The position numbers and the translations under genes were made by a program. A stretch of DNA of 64,000 nt. Source: Paramyrothecium sp. XJ0827 (Eukaryota; Ascomycota; Sordariomycetes; Hypocreales; Stachybotryaceae). Every line of letters starts with the position of its first letter. Within the stretch, counting starts at the first letter, position 1. Positions 35,218-47,103 of this stretch are shown here, piece by piece. The stretch is taken from assembly GCA_020881915.1 (NCBI GenBank), contig JAJFPB010000007.1, positions 3,100,001-3,164,000 of the forward strand. The letters run 5' to 3'. Under the pieces are notes generated by a model, which made no database searches, was not told the origin of the DNA, and saw only the letters and a program-made list of their open reading frames with translations.

Positions 35218-35823
35218 CTGGATCGACTTGTTGCTCGTGTTCCTGCTTGTAGCGGTACCCTCGCCTCGCGGGCCATCCAGAATTGGATGAACGTCTTTTC
35301 CTGCAGCTGGTTCCGCTCAGAGACATCTATTGATAGCAAAGCCCGCTGGCCCGGGCCTGAAAGACATCTGTCAGATAGGAAACACGTTGTAAACCAACCC
35401 CGACCCTTCGATTCCTGTCTCCCATTGCGCCATGTTGGCTTTAGTAAGGTCATCCTCTGCTGCCTGCAGGGAACAGAAAAATGATGAGTAACAAAACGCC
35501 GTTTTACCTGGGAGAGAAAAGGCTGCAGCTCCCTTCCCTATTGTTCTTGTATTGTTGGTCGTGTTCGAGAAAAACAACCTATAGAGAGCAATGGGCCATG
35601 AACACGGGCGTGGCTGAGACACATGTTGCCCCCCTTGGCGTCCAGCTTTGCGCAGCAGCTCTGCATGCTTTCTTGGGGGCCAAAGAATGATGACTGCAGA
35701 GAAGCAATCACCTCACCCATTCATGCGGCACTTGGCCGATGCATCCAGCAGCCCTGCAAGCGATTGGGGTTAGTTGACGGTCGCTGTGCTCTGCTTACCC
35801 CAGGTTGGGAAACTTGCCTCTCC

Positions 35824-35847
35824 GCTTGTGCTTGTGCTTGTGCTTGT
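35824..35847. repeat. (GCTTGT)4 microsatellite
   Basis: Four perfect hexamer copies in non-coding DNA upstream of the C2H2 gene. Confidence 0.85.
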
Positions 35848-36979
35848 CCATCACGCCCGTACCGGAGCTTTCCCGCTGCTCATCCGTGAAGAGTTTCTGG
35901 GTCAGACTTGAAAGCCAGCGACCTGTGATCAACAACTGCCAAACCAACCAGCATGTCGATCGGGTTCTCGCGAATTGCATCGTATCGTTCTCGAATCGCA
36001 AAGGGGGAAACTATGCTTATCTGATGGCTGCCAATGGGTGCCGCTGCTAAGGTCCCCACAAGGCGTCGCCGTCGCGGCACCCCACAGAGCTGTTAGCTTC
36101 GCTCACAGTGGCCCAGTGGGTGCGAATGCCCGGAGAGGAGAGCAAAGTACCGGTACCTGCTATCGCCCGGGCGAGACTTGCGTCGAGGTTCCCTTCCCTT
36201 CCGCCCTCCCACGACCCCAAACACCATTTGGATCGAGGCAGCCCAGCCCAGCTCTCCAAGTGCCGACCGTCAATTGTGAAGGCTTGCACTTTACTTCACC
36301 TTACTTTCTACCTTTTTCGTCATCCCTCCTCTCCTCTCCTCTCACCCACAAACACTCACCGCATCGTCCTCGCGACGCCGCTATGCCGTGACGTTGTGGC
36401 AGTGAGGTCGGTCCCATCAAAGATCCAAGCCACTGGCCCCCCCCGTCCCGTCCATTATACATTGGGCCTGTCATCTCACCCGCCATAAGTTATCTGCTAT
36501 CATTGCCAAGTTGTTCTGGCCACCAATAACCCGCGCCAATCCTCACTCGTCGCGACTCTGCTGCCTCGCTCCTTCAACAATCCATTGCCGGCCCGTACGT
36601 AGGCCTGGTGATTTCGTCGAACCCGCCTTTCGCAATCGCCCTGTTCTGCTGTCCAGACTGAAGCCGCAGCGAACCGCTTGGTGTCATTCAACTTGCTTGG
36701 CTCTCCTATTTGGTGTCGCTCTCGCTCTCGCTCAATCCCCCCACGTCCCTGTCTACTTGCTATCAGGCCGGCCCCATATCAGCCTGCACTTATCGACGAC
36801 CTCCGTCCATCCCTTTTCCGTGTCAGGCACGTTTCTCGTCCTCGTGGGAAGTTCCCACCTTATCTTCCTTGGTGTCTAGACTCTGTCTCACCGTCCTCCG
36901 CCTGCGTGGTCGCCACCCCTAGGGAAGCGCCCGGATAGCTTGCGATCTCGACATCACATCACACTCTTTGCAGGCCACC

Positions 36980-38820
36980 ATGGCGCCGGCCGAATCGTGG
37001 CCCGATGGAGACGGTCTGCCACCGCCTCCACCGCCGTCGCACCAAGACCAACTCAACCGGCAGATGATCCGTCATCTGATGACGCAGTATAGCCATGAGG
37101 AAATGCAGCGCATCTGGCAGGAGGAGACTCGGGCAGCGCGTATGTTTTCCCCTTTCGCTTCTCACTTGGACACCCAACCTGTCTCTTTTCCCGACCCACA
37201 GAGATAAGCTGGATCTTATGGTACCGCTCTTGTATATGATCCCCGGACTGACATTTTGCAACAGACAGCGACACCGCGTCCATCTTCACCAGCAGTACCC
37301 GGTCATCTGTCAAGTCAGAGGATGCCGCCAGCGTCTTCGATTCCGGAAGCAGTATCCGGACCACATCCGACTCCTCTTCAACTCGGGGAAGCATCATCTC
37401 CAATGTATCCGCCAAATTTCTTGGTCGCAAAAGCCGACCCAGCGTCACGTCCACGCCCACGCCCCAACAGTCGCAGGCGGACGGGCTCGGCTGGGACACC
37501 GACGACGCCGCGACGATGAACTCTGGCGACTCTGCCATGTCTGCGACACCGAAACAGAAGGGGGCCTTCATGTGTGGGTTCTGCAAGGAAGAGGGCATTC
37601 AAAAGACGTGTACCCGCAAGAACGACCTGAAGCGCCACATCGAGGATTTCCACAACATGAACGCACAATGGTTTTGTCGACATCGCGGCTGTCAGATGGT
37701 CTTTGACTGGCAAACGGCATACAAGACGCATCTGAAGCAATCGCACGGTGGGTCCCGCATGAGCCTCGACGACGCCAAAGTTAGCCTGTGCCCCCAGACA
37801 GTCTTCGCTTGCGGTTTCGAAAAGTGCACCACGGTCTTCGAAGCGTCGACCGACGATGATGCCGTGTCCATCTTCAAGGAGTACGTCGCCCACATCGTAA
37901 AGCACTTCGACGAAGCCACCAACAGCGGAGACTGGACGTACTCGGGGCGCATCCGCAACCTCCTGCGGCAGTCTGGCGTGTTCCGGGCGTGGAACAACAC
38001 GACGTGGGCCGCTGATTCCGAACGGAGCCGGTTGACGTGGCATCCGCAGACCAGCGGTGTGCTGAGGAAGCGCTTGGAAACGAGACACATTGGCGACTTA
38101 CAGCTCCTGATTCAATATGTCATCATGACCGGCTCAGATCCCACCACGCCGCAGAAATATCGGGAAGACTTCATCACGCCTGTACGAGAAGAGTGCCAGA
38201 TGACGATCCCCGGTCACAAGATCCGCGCTCAGATTCCTGTGGCGACAGCTCCCATGGATGCTGAGCCCGAGTTTAGGATATCTCGCGGCGCGAACCCAAG
38301 TCTCGCTGCCTACCTAGCCACCCAGCGCCGGGTGTACGTGCCGCGGCCTCCTGTGCGCTCCGGCCGGTCCGCTCGTCCTCCCGTGCGTGCCATGCCCAGC
38401 TCCGGAGCCCCCATGACTCCACACTTTGACTACCATGGAAGCCAGGCCGCACCCGTATACGATGGACGACAGCATCAGCATCAGCACCAACACCAGCATC
38501 AGCACCAGCAGCCTCAGCAGCACCCGCAGTATGCCGTCGTGACGCAACCTCACGGCGGCATCATCGCCGACGAGATGAGGAACCTTCGCACCATGACCGG
38601 GCATCCCGCGGAACCGGATGTGGAGATGGGCGACGCGCACATGGTGGACGCGAGCTACATGTCGCACCCTCACCACTCAGACGGCTTCCCTGCCCAGTAT
38701 GGCTCTGGCAGCATGCACTCGTCCGACGCCATTGACGCCTGCGGCCTGTCAAGCCAAACCCCGGCCATAGATCAACAGCACGACGCGTTCGTGCCGTACG
38801 CAACGAACCACACTTACTAA
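36980..38820 (+). CDS. C2H2 zinc-finger transcription factor, paralogue 1
   Basis: Exons 36980-37139 and 37265-38820 (intron GTATGT to AACAG, 125 bases) give 571 residues. Finger 1 (CGFC, then RKNDLKRHIEDFH) starts near residue 157; finger 2 (CRHRGC, then AYKTHLKQSH) follows at once. After these comes a conserved block LCPQTVFACGF..C..VFEAS and a KHF..DW..RIRNLLRQ helix shared with the gene at 47104. The C-terminal third has a His/Gln tract around residues 453-470 and a tail rich in Met, His and Ser. A proline run is near the N-terminus. Likely a nuclear regulator with unknown targets. The start lies in a CACCATGG context. It is the first of two similar genes in the same direction. Confidence 0.87.
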
Positions 38821-41800
38821 AATGGTGACAGCGGGCTCGCGTGAGTGACACGGCAATCTACGGCAACACAAGGCGCTTGGTTCTGCGCCGGTCAAAGCCA
38901 CAGATACACACGAGGTGCAATCCCGATCTGTCCGCCTGCATGCACTCGGCTCTACCTCACCGGGCATGCTGGTTGAACATCCACACCTCTCTGAAGCACG
39001 CAAGCGAGCTTTGCCTCCTGTGACAGCAAAATTTCCCTCTGTTTCTCTTTTCATATTTTCGACACAGCCTCATTCCATTTGTGTGTTCATATACCCCCTC
39101 CTGCTGCTGAGATGTTGGTTTACCCGCGTTTTCCTTTCTTCCCCTTGTTGTTTATCATGATTTGGCTTGTGGGACACACGAATATACGAGAGGGGATGCA
39201 GCTTTTACAACTAGAATGTGCATTGGGCATTAGGAGACTTAAGCTCCTGGATGGGATATCATACGGCCATTGACGGGATGGTGATCGATTCTGATAGGTT
39301 TTTCTATCGTTAAAAAAGAGCCAGACGATTCGCCGCCGGACGGGGCTAGGAAGCATATGACGGGTGTTGTTGGCGGTATGGGTTTTAGTTTAGAGCTCAG
39401 CTTCCCCCGCGGTTACGCTATGGGGTGGAGCGAGACACAGACAGATGGACATTGGACGTCGGAATAGATCGATCCCATTTGGCTGTTTCATTTTTAGCAC
39501 CAGATCAGCGCGTGATTGATCGACGTAGATGCAGGTTGAGGAAACCGCCTGTTCCACAGAAAACCTGCTGCTGCGCTGCGCCGTCCGCTGCTCGTTGACG
39601 CAAGTGGATTGCTGTTGTTTGTCCATGGGTCGATACCCGTACGGGTAAGGGAGCGACGGGGAGAACATGTGCCACGTGCTGAAAAGAAAGCCGGGGATCC
39701 CAACGAACACGAAAAGCGATCGTCAGCTAAACCACTGGGGAAGCGATGCGAGCGTCACCAACGTGTGCGCCCACAAAACCGGGTCTGGGGCTGCGGCCAG
39801 CGAAACCTGGCCTCACCTCATGCCTAGGCAGTGCGCAAGCATGGGCTGACGTCTGTGTGGAGGTGACGGACTCAAAGTACCAGTTTCCTGTTCTCAGGGA
39901 AAATGGCGTCAGCCAGCCAGCGGCAATGGCGTGCGGAAGTGCGGAGCGCACCGCCAGCCATCCCGATGCTGAGGCGTTTTCCCTCCACCCTTCTGGCAAC
40001 TGTCCTAACAAGGGCGTCAATGCCGTTGCGTTCGAGGCCAAGTGATCGACACAAGGTCAGGACCCGAACTTCTGCTTTCTTTTCTCTCATCCGCAGAATA
40101 CGAAGCATGAACGCAGGACTATGGGCGGTTGGTTGGGGGCCGCCGCCTTCGCATTGAGCAGTTCATTACGCACAGCAGCTGAGCAGCTAAACAACAACCA
40201 GAAGCGAGCCCATGGGGAAGGGAGGACCCAAAGTGGAATGGTTAGAACAATGCAAGGCAAAGCCTACAAAGGGTAAGTGTGTAATAATGGTACTAGTATG
40301 TGGCCTGCTTTGGCGGTGCTATTGGCTTCCCTGCGGCCCATCGTGTGGTGTGAGTAAGTTTTGGCCTTCCCACAGGGTTGCATCGTGCAAGGGAGAAACA
40401 CGGGAGCTGAACGAGGCTTCGGTCGGGGCCCGCTCCACCCCTTAAGTCTTTTGCCAAGATGCTCTCCGTGTTGAGAGAAGGTGAATGAGCTATCGCCGAT
40501 TGAGCCCAGTTCAGGCCTGCACCTCGATTGCTTGCCTTTGTGCTGCGTATTTGCCAGCGAGACTTGGTTCCCCACTCGGAGGAAGGCCGTATCCACCCGC
40601 GGTAGTACTTTACAGATCCGCGCAGCACAAACAAGCTTAAGAGAGCAGTTATGCTCATGGGGAATGGGCACAAGTGGCCATCAAGACCCATCTTTAACCG
40701 GCACAACCATCGCTCGGCCGGTGAAGGGCGGTCTCCTACAGAGTACCGTGTCTCGTGGTCGACTGACACGACGATTTGAGTTTGAGTTTGCCACCTTCGG
40801 TCGGAATGGCGGCCTGCCGACAAGGGTCCCCGTGGTTCTGAGCACATTAAGGCCATGCTATGTTTTGTGATCGTGCGTGTTGCGACCCTGAGCATTAGAA
40901 TTTGCTTTTCCCACGAGACCTTTGTCCTTCTTTTGACAAAGCTTGCGAACAGAACGCTCAGCCCTATTCCAGGGGCTTGGTTATGCCCATGCCGTGCCTG
41001 TGCAGCACGTAGATTACCGCGTTCCAGGAATGCGCACGTCGATGAGCTTGGATGTTTTGTTACGTCTCTTCGGTGGGTAGGGGGGAAGATACCCCGTACA
41101 GAGTAACATGTGATGAGATGTTACAGACCTTGTTCAACGAGCATGGAGCCCTGCCGCGAGAGTTCCAGCTCTCCAATGTACGGCTAAAACTTGGGCAGAC
41201 GACCGGAGACTGTATGCAGATAGTGGTGTACCAAGGATGCAACAGACAATCCTCCTTCCTCATCTGTACAATCAGATGGAGTGTAAGCTGGCCTTGGCAG
41301 CCGGGGTGAGTCCCTGCGAGAGCTCTGAGTGGGTGAAGGTGTGTCCTCGAATCAAGTGCGGTTGCAGGCTCACGCCAGGGAAGAAAAGCAATGACAGGGC
41401 CTCGATTCTGCGGAAGAGGACCCGGGCGCATAGAAACACCATGCCATACCGAGTGGTCCATACCGAGTGGTGCATATCGATTTGGCCGTGAAGTCTCAAC
41501 ATCACGAGACCTGGCCCTGGCCTAGCTCGGGCCTAGGATGCAGATTTGGCAAGTCCTTTCAGGGTCGGTTCGGGTCCGAAAGTTTATGTGGACTAGGTAC
41601 AATCCTGTTGGGATAAGGCGGAAAGGAGTGCGACGGGAGCACGGATGAAGCGGAGAAGGATCATGATTGACAAGAAATGCAGTTTTGTGGCAAGGATACC
41701 CCGACTTGGTCATGGACACCCACTAAAGCAGGGCATCTTGAGTTACCAGAAAATAGGGACTTTCACCATCGTCAACGTGAACGAACGGACGTGGAAGGGA

Positions 41801-41820
41801 GGCGAGGCGAGGCGAGGCGA
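41801..41820. repeat. (GGCGA)4 repeat
   Basis: Four perfect pentamer copies, followed by an A/G-rich run up to about 41860. Confidence 0.8.
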
Positions 41821-42960
41821 GGAGAGGGAGGTGAGGGGAGACGACGAAAAAAGGAACAGGAATGGGCATAGTACAGCCGGGACCTTGCATAATGTCCACG
41901 TGGACGCAGGCGTCTGGGGACTTTGCAGTGCGGGCTGAGAAAGCACCATCGTACGGCGTAAGGCTCCCGTTGGCCTAGTAGAAGGTGAGCAACGCTGGAA
42001 CCGCTGGAAGGCTCATCAGTAGAGGTGAGGATATAATTGCAGTGATCTTACACCGTCCTCGGGAAGCACGGAGTGAACAAGCGTGGATGGATGATGTTAT
42101 CCAACCATCACAAGGGCTTTCAAGACTTCTGGAATGAATCCAACGGCAAAGCCGCACGTGGCAAATGTTGGACACCGTTTAATCTTAATCCGGGTCAGAT
42201 GTGCTGGGGGTGAGCAGGGCGAGAGTTCTGGAACAGAAGCCCAGGAGATAGCAGGAGATTCGGGTGTGGTATCGCGCATTGGTTTGCAGGCGAGGGCCGA
42301 AGGCAGAGGATGCGGTAGCATTCAATGACACTGCATTATCATGCAAAATAGAGACTTGCGAAGGCTTGGATGGTCCGTAGAGGGGGAGGTGGTGGGTGGG
42401 CAAATGCAAGCCTGTGGCGCTGAGTGCGTGAGGGTTGCAAAGGCAGACGGGACCCAGGCTCAAGCTGCCCCTTGAGATGATGCGGTTTCTATTTTCTGAG
42501 AGCGGACGCGCAATCGTCGATCAGTCAGAATGTCGATGCCGGTCCAATGCTAAATTACCGAAGATGGGGACTATTCGGTCGTTTTTGTTTGTCCATCGCA
42601 GCTCTGCCGTTTGCTGGTGGCGTGGAGCTTGACCGAGACTTGAGAGTATCCGGCAAATGCTCCCGGCCGCTAAGCTCGGCGGTAGGCAATCCGGTCTGGA
42701 ACTCATTTCTCTCCATATCCATTTTCTTTTTTGGAAATTGTCCGTGTGGTGATTGGCATTGTCTGTGCGTTTGAGGAAAGGCTAATGAACACGGTGAAGA
42801 AGCGCAGAACGGAACAGAGAAGAACGGATCAAAACAAAAGAGATGACGGACGGACCACAAGGCAATCTTGGAGCCAGCCCACCGGGCAGACGATGCAGCG
42901 TTTAGCGACTGGCGATTATTAAGGCGTTGGCCCAAGACGTGCCTTCTCGAGGCAAGGTCC

Positions 42961-42991
42961 GCACACACAGACACACAGACACACACACAGA
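42961..42991. repeat. CA/CAGA microsatellite
   Basis: Alternating CA with interspersed GA over about 31 bases; a simple-sequence repeat in non-coding DNA. Confidence 0.8.
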
Positions 42992-43277
42992 CCGGCAGCC
43001 ATCATCCTCGGCGCCTTCTTCGAAAAGATTGTGTTACCAACCTCGTGTGCGCGCCCGAAAAAGCTGCATGTTGACAAGACACCTACCTACCTACGAGGCT
43101 TCATACGCTTTGCTAAAGGGACTTACGTGCATGATACTCGGCTTTCCTTGCAGCGCACAGTAAGGTAACTATAGTCGCCCCCACCAGGCCTCGGGCGCGG
43201 ATGCAAGTGCAAGCTGAACACACAACCAACAGCACGATGTTACCATTCACACACAGGCATGGAACAAGCCACACCCA

Positions 43278-43320
43278 GCACCGACACATACACCGACACA
43301 TACACCAACACGAGCACCAG
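43278..43320. repeat. ACACATACACC-type minisatellite
   Basis: Two near-identical 12-base units followed by diverged CA-rich copies. Non-coding context. Confidence 0.65.
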
Positions 43321-45889
43321 CACTACCTTGAACCCACCCCCAGCAGTGGCCCGCCCACTTTCTCGAGTTCCTTCTGCTAGAACATCTTGGTGTCGCGACC
43401 GATGCAAACCGATGGTTTGCGGCGGCTCCTGGATGCTTCAAGGCTACGGGTCCCCGCTAATTAGAACAAACGGGTTTCTCGTCCATCGTAAATGGCGTCA
43501 GGGCTCCCGTCCCGGATGTCGTTGCACCAGGCTCTCTCCCTTGGCATCATCAGGCGGGGCCTGCCTCTGCTGTGGCGCAAACCCCGTTGCCGGCGGACCA
43601 GTCACGGCAGGACTGGTGTTCCATCGCTCATTTCGCTGAAACTAGTCTACCGGCCAGGACTCCCTTGTCGCGCACTAGGCTAACTCGCGCAATTACAGGG
43701 GCAAGGTGGCCCTCCGAGGCGCATCGTTTAAACCTTTTCGGGGCGCTTCTATCAATCTCATCAGGATGGGTCGCGTTAGCGGCGGTTGCTTGTCCCGTCG
43801 ACCTGAGATGATGATGGCCCCATCACCTTCCCAAGTTGGCTGTCCAGTTGTGCATTTCGAACCTGGGAGCATGCGCTCCAGCTCTTGGTTGGTTGCTTGC
43901 GACCAAAGCACTTTGCTGTCGGCGGTCGCGCGTGATGATATGTGCCGACGTAGGGCTTGCGGCTAACGTGTGTCTGTATCTCCGCCCGCCAGCCTGTTAC
44001 CCTGCGAGTCTCGCCTGGGTCAGAGGGCGACCATGCGATAGGCCAGTTCAGATCTCATCTCACCCCACGAATTAAGCGTACCTCTCTGTCATGTCATGGT
44101 GTCTCGGCTGAGTCACGGGCCATGATGCGAGTTGTGTCGATCTTATGCTGTTGGACTGCCCCCCATCACCAGGGCGGTCATTCGATAGGCGCACGAGAGA
44201 GGACAAGAGGCAGCTGTGGACTGTGGACTGTGGACAAGAATGCACAATTGACATGCAGGCCACTTTTCAGCGTGTAAGATCTTGTTACCTGCCTCCTGCG
44301 CGATTGGCGGATCTGACCGAAATGAAATGCCCATGGGCATCAAACCTCGTTTGCGTCTACCACCGTACCCATCCGCTTTGGCCATGATCCGCTCCTGCTG
44401 CCTTGTTGCGAAAGACCCAGGCCGTTGATCAAATTAGAGCGCTCCGCACAGGTTTGACGACGAGTCAGCATGGAAACCCCTTCCGTTAGCCGCTCGGAAG
44501 CCATCGCTGGAGCGATGACCAGGACGTGGGCGCGGAAGGTGGAACAGAAGTGCGGAGCTCTTCTGTGATGATTTTCCTTCTAGAAAAGCGGCAGAAACGG
44601 GGGTCTCTCACGCATGCTTCGATCACCAGATGGGTCTTGCGTCGGAACGCTGCAGGGATCTCTTGCACACACACGTAAGGGACCCATGTCTCTCCCGGAC
44701 GTCGCCGTGTGTCTTGGCGCCGCTACGACCCAGCTCGATACTGCTTTCGTCCTCCCATCTCAATCCCTGTTCGCACCTTTTCCTTTTATGTCCGTGGCTT
44801 TCATGCCGAAGTCGTTCATCAGAATCCAGGACGCTTGACACGCTAAGGGACGAGCAGATGGTCGCTGCAGAATTTTGCTTCGCACGGCCAATATCCGGAT
44901 GAAACGAAGCGAAAAAAATAAAAAATTTGTAACTAACCGGGGATATAGTATGGCAAACATCTAGTTCACGACTCCGGCTGGTGCTTTAAAATGGTGCGAA
45001 ACGGGATGGGCGATGATCTGGTCAACGAGCCGGCGCTGATTGCTTTGGTCAGGTCTCGTGCAACAACCAGCAAAGCCGGGCGTGGAGCATACCACATCAA
45101 GTGCCGAATTGATGCACAGTATTTTGTCTTTAAAAGGAGGCATAAATTGCGGACAAGGTGGGTGGGTGAGATGGTCGGATTTGTGCGAGAATGCGTGTTG
45201 CGTTTCAGATTATCTTCACGGCCGAATGAGTGGCAACGATGCAGCATCCAAGCAAGGTACAGGGCGGGCCAGGAACAACAACAACCAGCAGTGAGAATCT
45301 AGAGCCACAGCCGACAATCGAGAAATGACAGACAGACGGCCGCGTGTGAGTGGGTTGGATGGGTGGATGGTGAGTAAGTAGGTGCGTCAATGGCCGGGTA
45401 AGAGAGTAAAGAGAGAGGAAACGCGCCGACCAGTGAGGATGGACAGACAGGCACACGGAAAACTGGCGCTGTTCCTGAAACGGCTGCACTACTGCCCTGG
45501 GCTTGTTCATCCTAAAGGCACATCGGGGATCTGATTGGCCGGTGCGGACATATCGGGGCTGGCATGCTGCTGTTGCTGGGCATGGGTCCCAACTAAGGCA
45601 AGGTAAGAAAGAGAGTGTGAGTGTGGGTGGGCTGGCAACGGGGAGAGGGACGGTGGATTGGCTCCAAGTCTACCGGATTACGGATTCACACGAGGGTCAG
45701 AGACAAGACGACAGGGGATCCCTGGTCGAGGACCACACCCTCTCCTCTCCCCCAGAGACCGGAGACCGCGTTGATCAAAAGCCAGAGGGGGAGAGAGAGC
45801 CTTCTGGAGGAGAGATGGTGCCTTACCTGACCAGACCTGACCTGTAATCTGTACCTTAGGCTATTATTATCTCCCCACAGGTAGGACCA

Positions 45890-46560
45890 ACCAAAAGCGC
45901 CGTTCACTCACACCCCCCCTTTCTTGCTCTCCCTCTTTTCCTCCCACTCACTGGCTCACACTTTCCCCCCTCCCGATTTTTTAGGGCGCCCTTTTCCCGT
46001 CGTGATTATTCCTTGTCCATGTCTTGCCCACCACAACCAACAACCATGTCAGTCAACAGATGGCCGTGTCTTGTCTAAATCTCTGGCTCACCCGTTTCTG
46101 CCCTCTCTCACTCTCACTTTCGCGCTGAGGTCCTATTTTCGCTCTCATTTCCCACTCCCCCGGGTCCACTTTCTCTCCGCCAGGGAAGTCTTCTAGAAAC
46201 CTTCCCCCCCGGCTTCCTTGCGCTCTCTCACACTCCCTCTCCGTCCTCCATCCATCATCTTCTCTCCCATGTCCATGCCCAGGCTCCATGCCCACCCCTG
46301 CTCTGCCGCTATCCCTTCTTGTAAAGCTTCTGCTTCCTGCTACTCCTCCCCCCGGCCGCACTTAGTAGGCAAGGTTAGAGTCGCAGTAGCCCTCTGTTCC
46401 CTCCCCCCCCAGGAGCGCCTATCTAACCGCAATCCCCCCATCCCTCCCTCTTCCCTGTCCCCTCTCTGTTCCATCTTTATTCCTCCTTGCTCCCTCCTTC
46501 TCAAACTCGACTCCGTCTTCTCTCCCTCCTTCCATATCATTCCTGCTTTGGCTAGTTTCG
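45890..46560. promoter_or_regulatory. polypyrimidine-rich zone upstream of C2H2 gene 2
   Basis: Over about 670 bases the plus strand is mostly C and T, with many CTC, TCCC and TTCC runs. Such CT-rich tracts often mark strong fungal promoters and transcription start zones. Here it lies 540-1200 bases before the ATG at 47104, which suggests a long 5' leader. Inference from composition only. Confidence 0.35.
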
Positions 46561-47103
46561 GGGCGAATCGCGAAGGCTACCAACCGGTCTCGAACACTTC
46601 CATTCAAGGACCGTAATTGTTCAGCTGGTACCATTCTCTTACCTAAAGAGCAACGACATTCGCACTCGAGACGCCAATCGCGCCTACTTCTCTTCTTCGC
46701 GCCGCCAACCGCACACTTCTCAGGTTTATTAACCAAACGACGCCCCACGTAGGATCCGGGAGGACAAAGCTTGAGCAACCGGAGGCCGCGTCTACCGTTT
46801 TACCAGATCGATTCCTTTTAATTCCCGCCGCCCGCCCGCCTTTGCCTCTGAGACGCCACTATCGCTCATCCACAGCACGGACAACGATCCTATCGAAGCC
46901 TTCGAGGGCAACCTGTCCCTTCCTTCTGTGACGCTTGAGCCCGCGATACAACCAGCGACCACGTGAAGGCGAACACACAGACTTGGACGAGAGAGGCTTT
47001 CCAGGGCAGCCCCCCCACAGCGACAATCTCTTGGTAGAACAACAACATCGCCATTGCGGGGAGGCCGGTTTCACGAAACTTTAGTTCTCCTCGCGCGTGC
47101 GAC

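Larger units (their letters stand above)
32502..36979. other. 4.5-kb stretch without genes upstream of C2H2 gene 1
   Basis: No supportable gene. It contains three short tandem repeats (35051-35090, 35182-35217, 35824-35847), and the last 700 bases or so are rich in C and T, as expected for a long leader and promoter of the zinc-finger gene starting at 36980. A small or non-coding RNA gene cannot be excluded. Confidence 0.5.
38821..47103. other. 8.3-kb stretch without recognisable genes between two C2H2 paralogues
   Basis: I looked for domains, signal peptides and spliceable frames on both strands and found none that I can support. It contains short repeats at 41801-41820, 42961-42991 and 43278-43320, and a strongly pyrimidine-rich zone at about 45890-46560, followed by some 500 bases that may be the leader of the zinc-finger gene at 47104. 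Long promoters, long 5' UTRs or non-coding transcripts are all possible. Confidence 0.5.

Noticed and set aside
42961..43320. Regularly spaced CA-rich repeats that could suggest an array
   Set aside because: Units are short simple-sequence repeats without unique spacers; a CRISPR array is not expected in a fungal nuclear genome.
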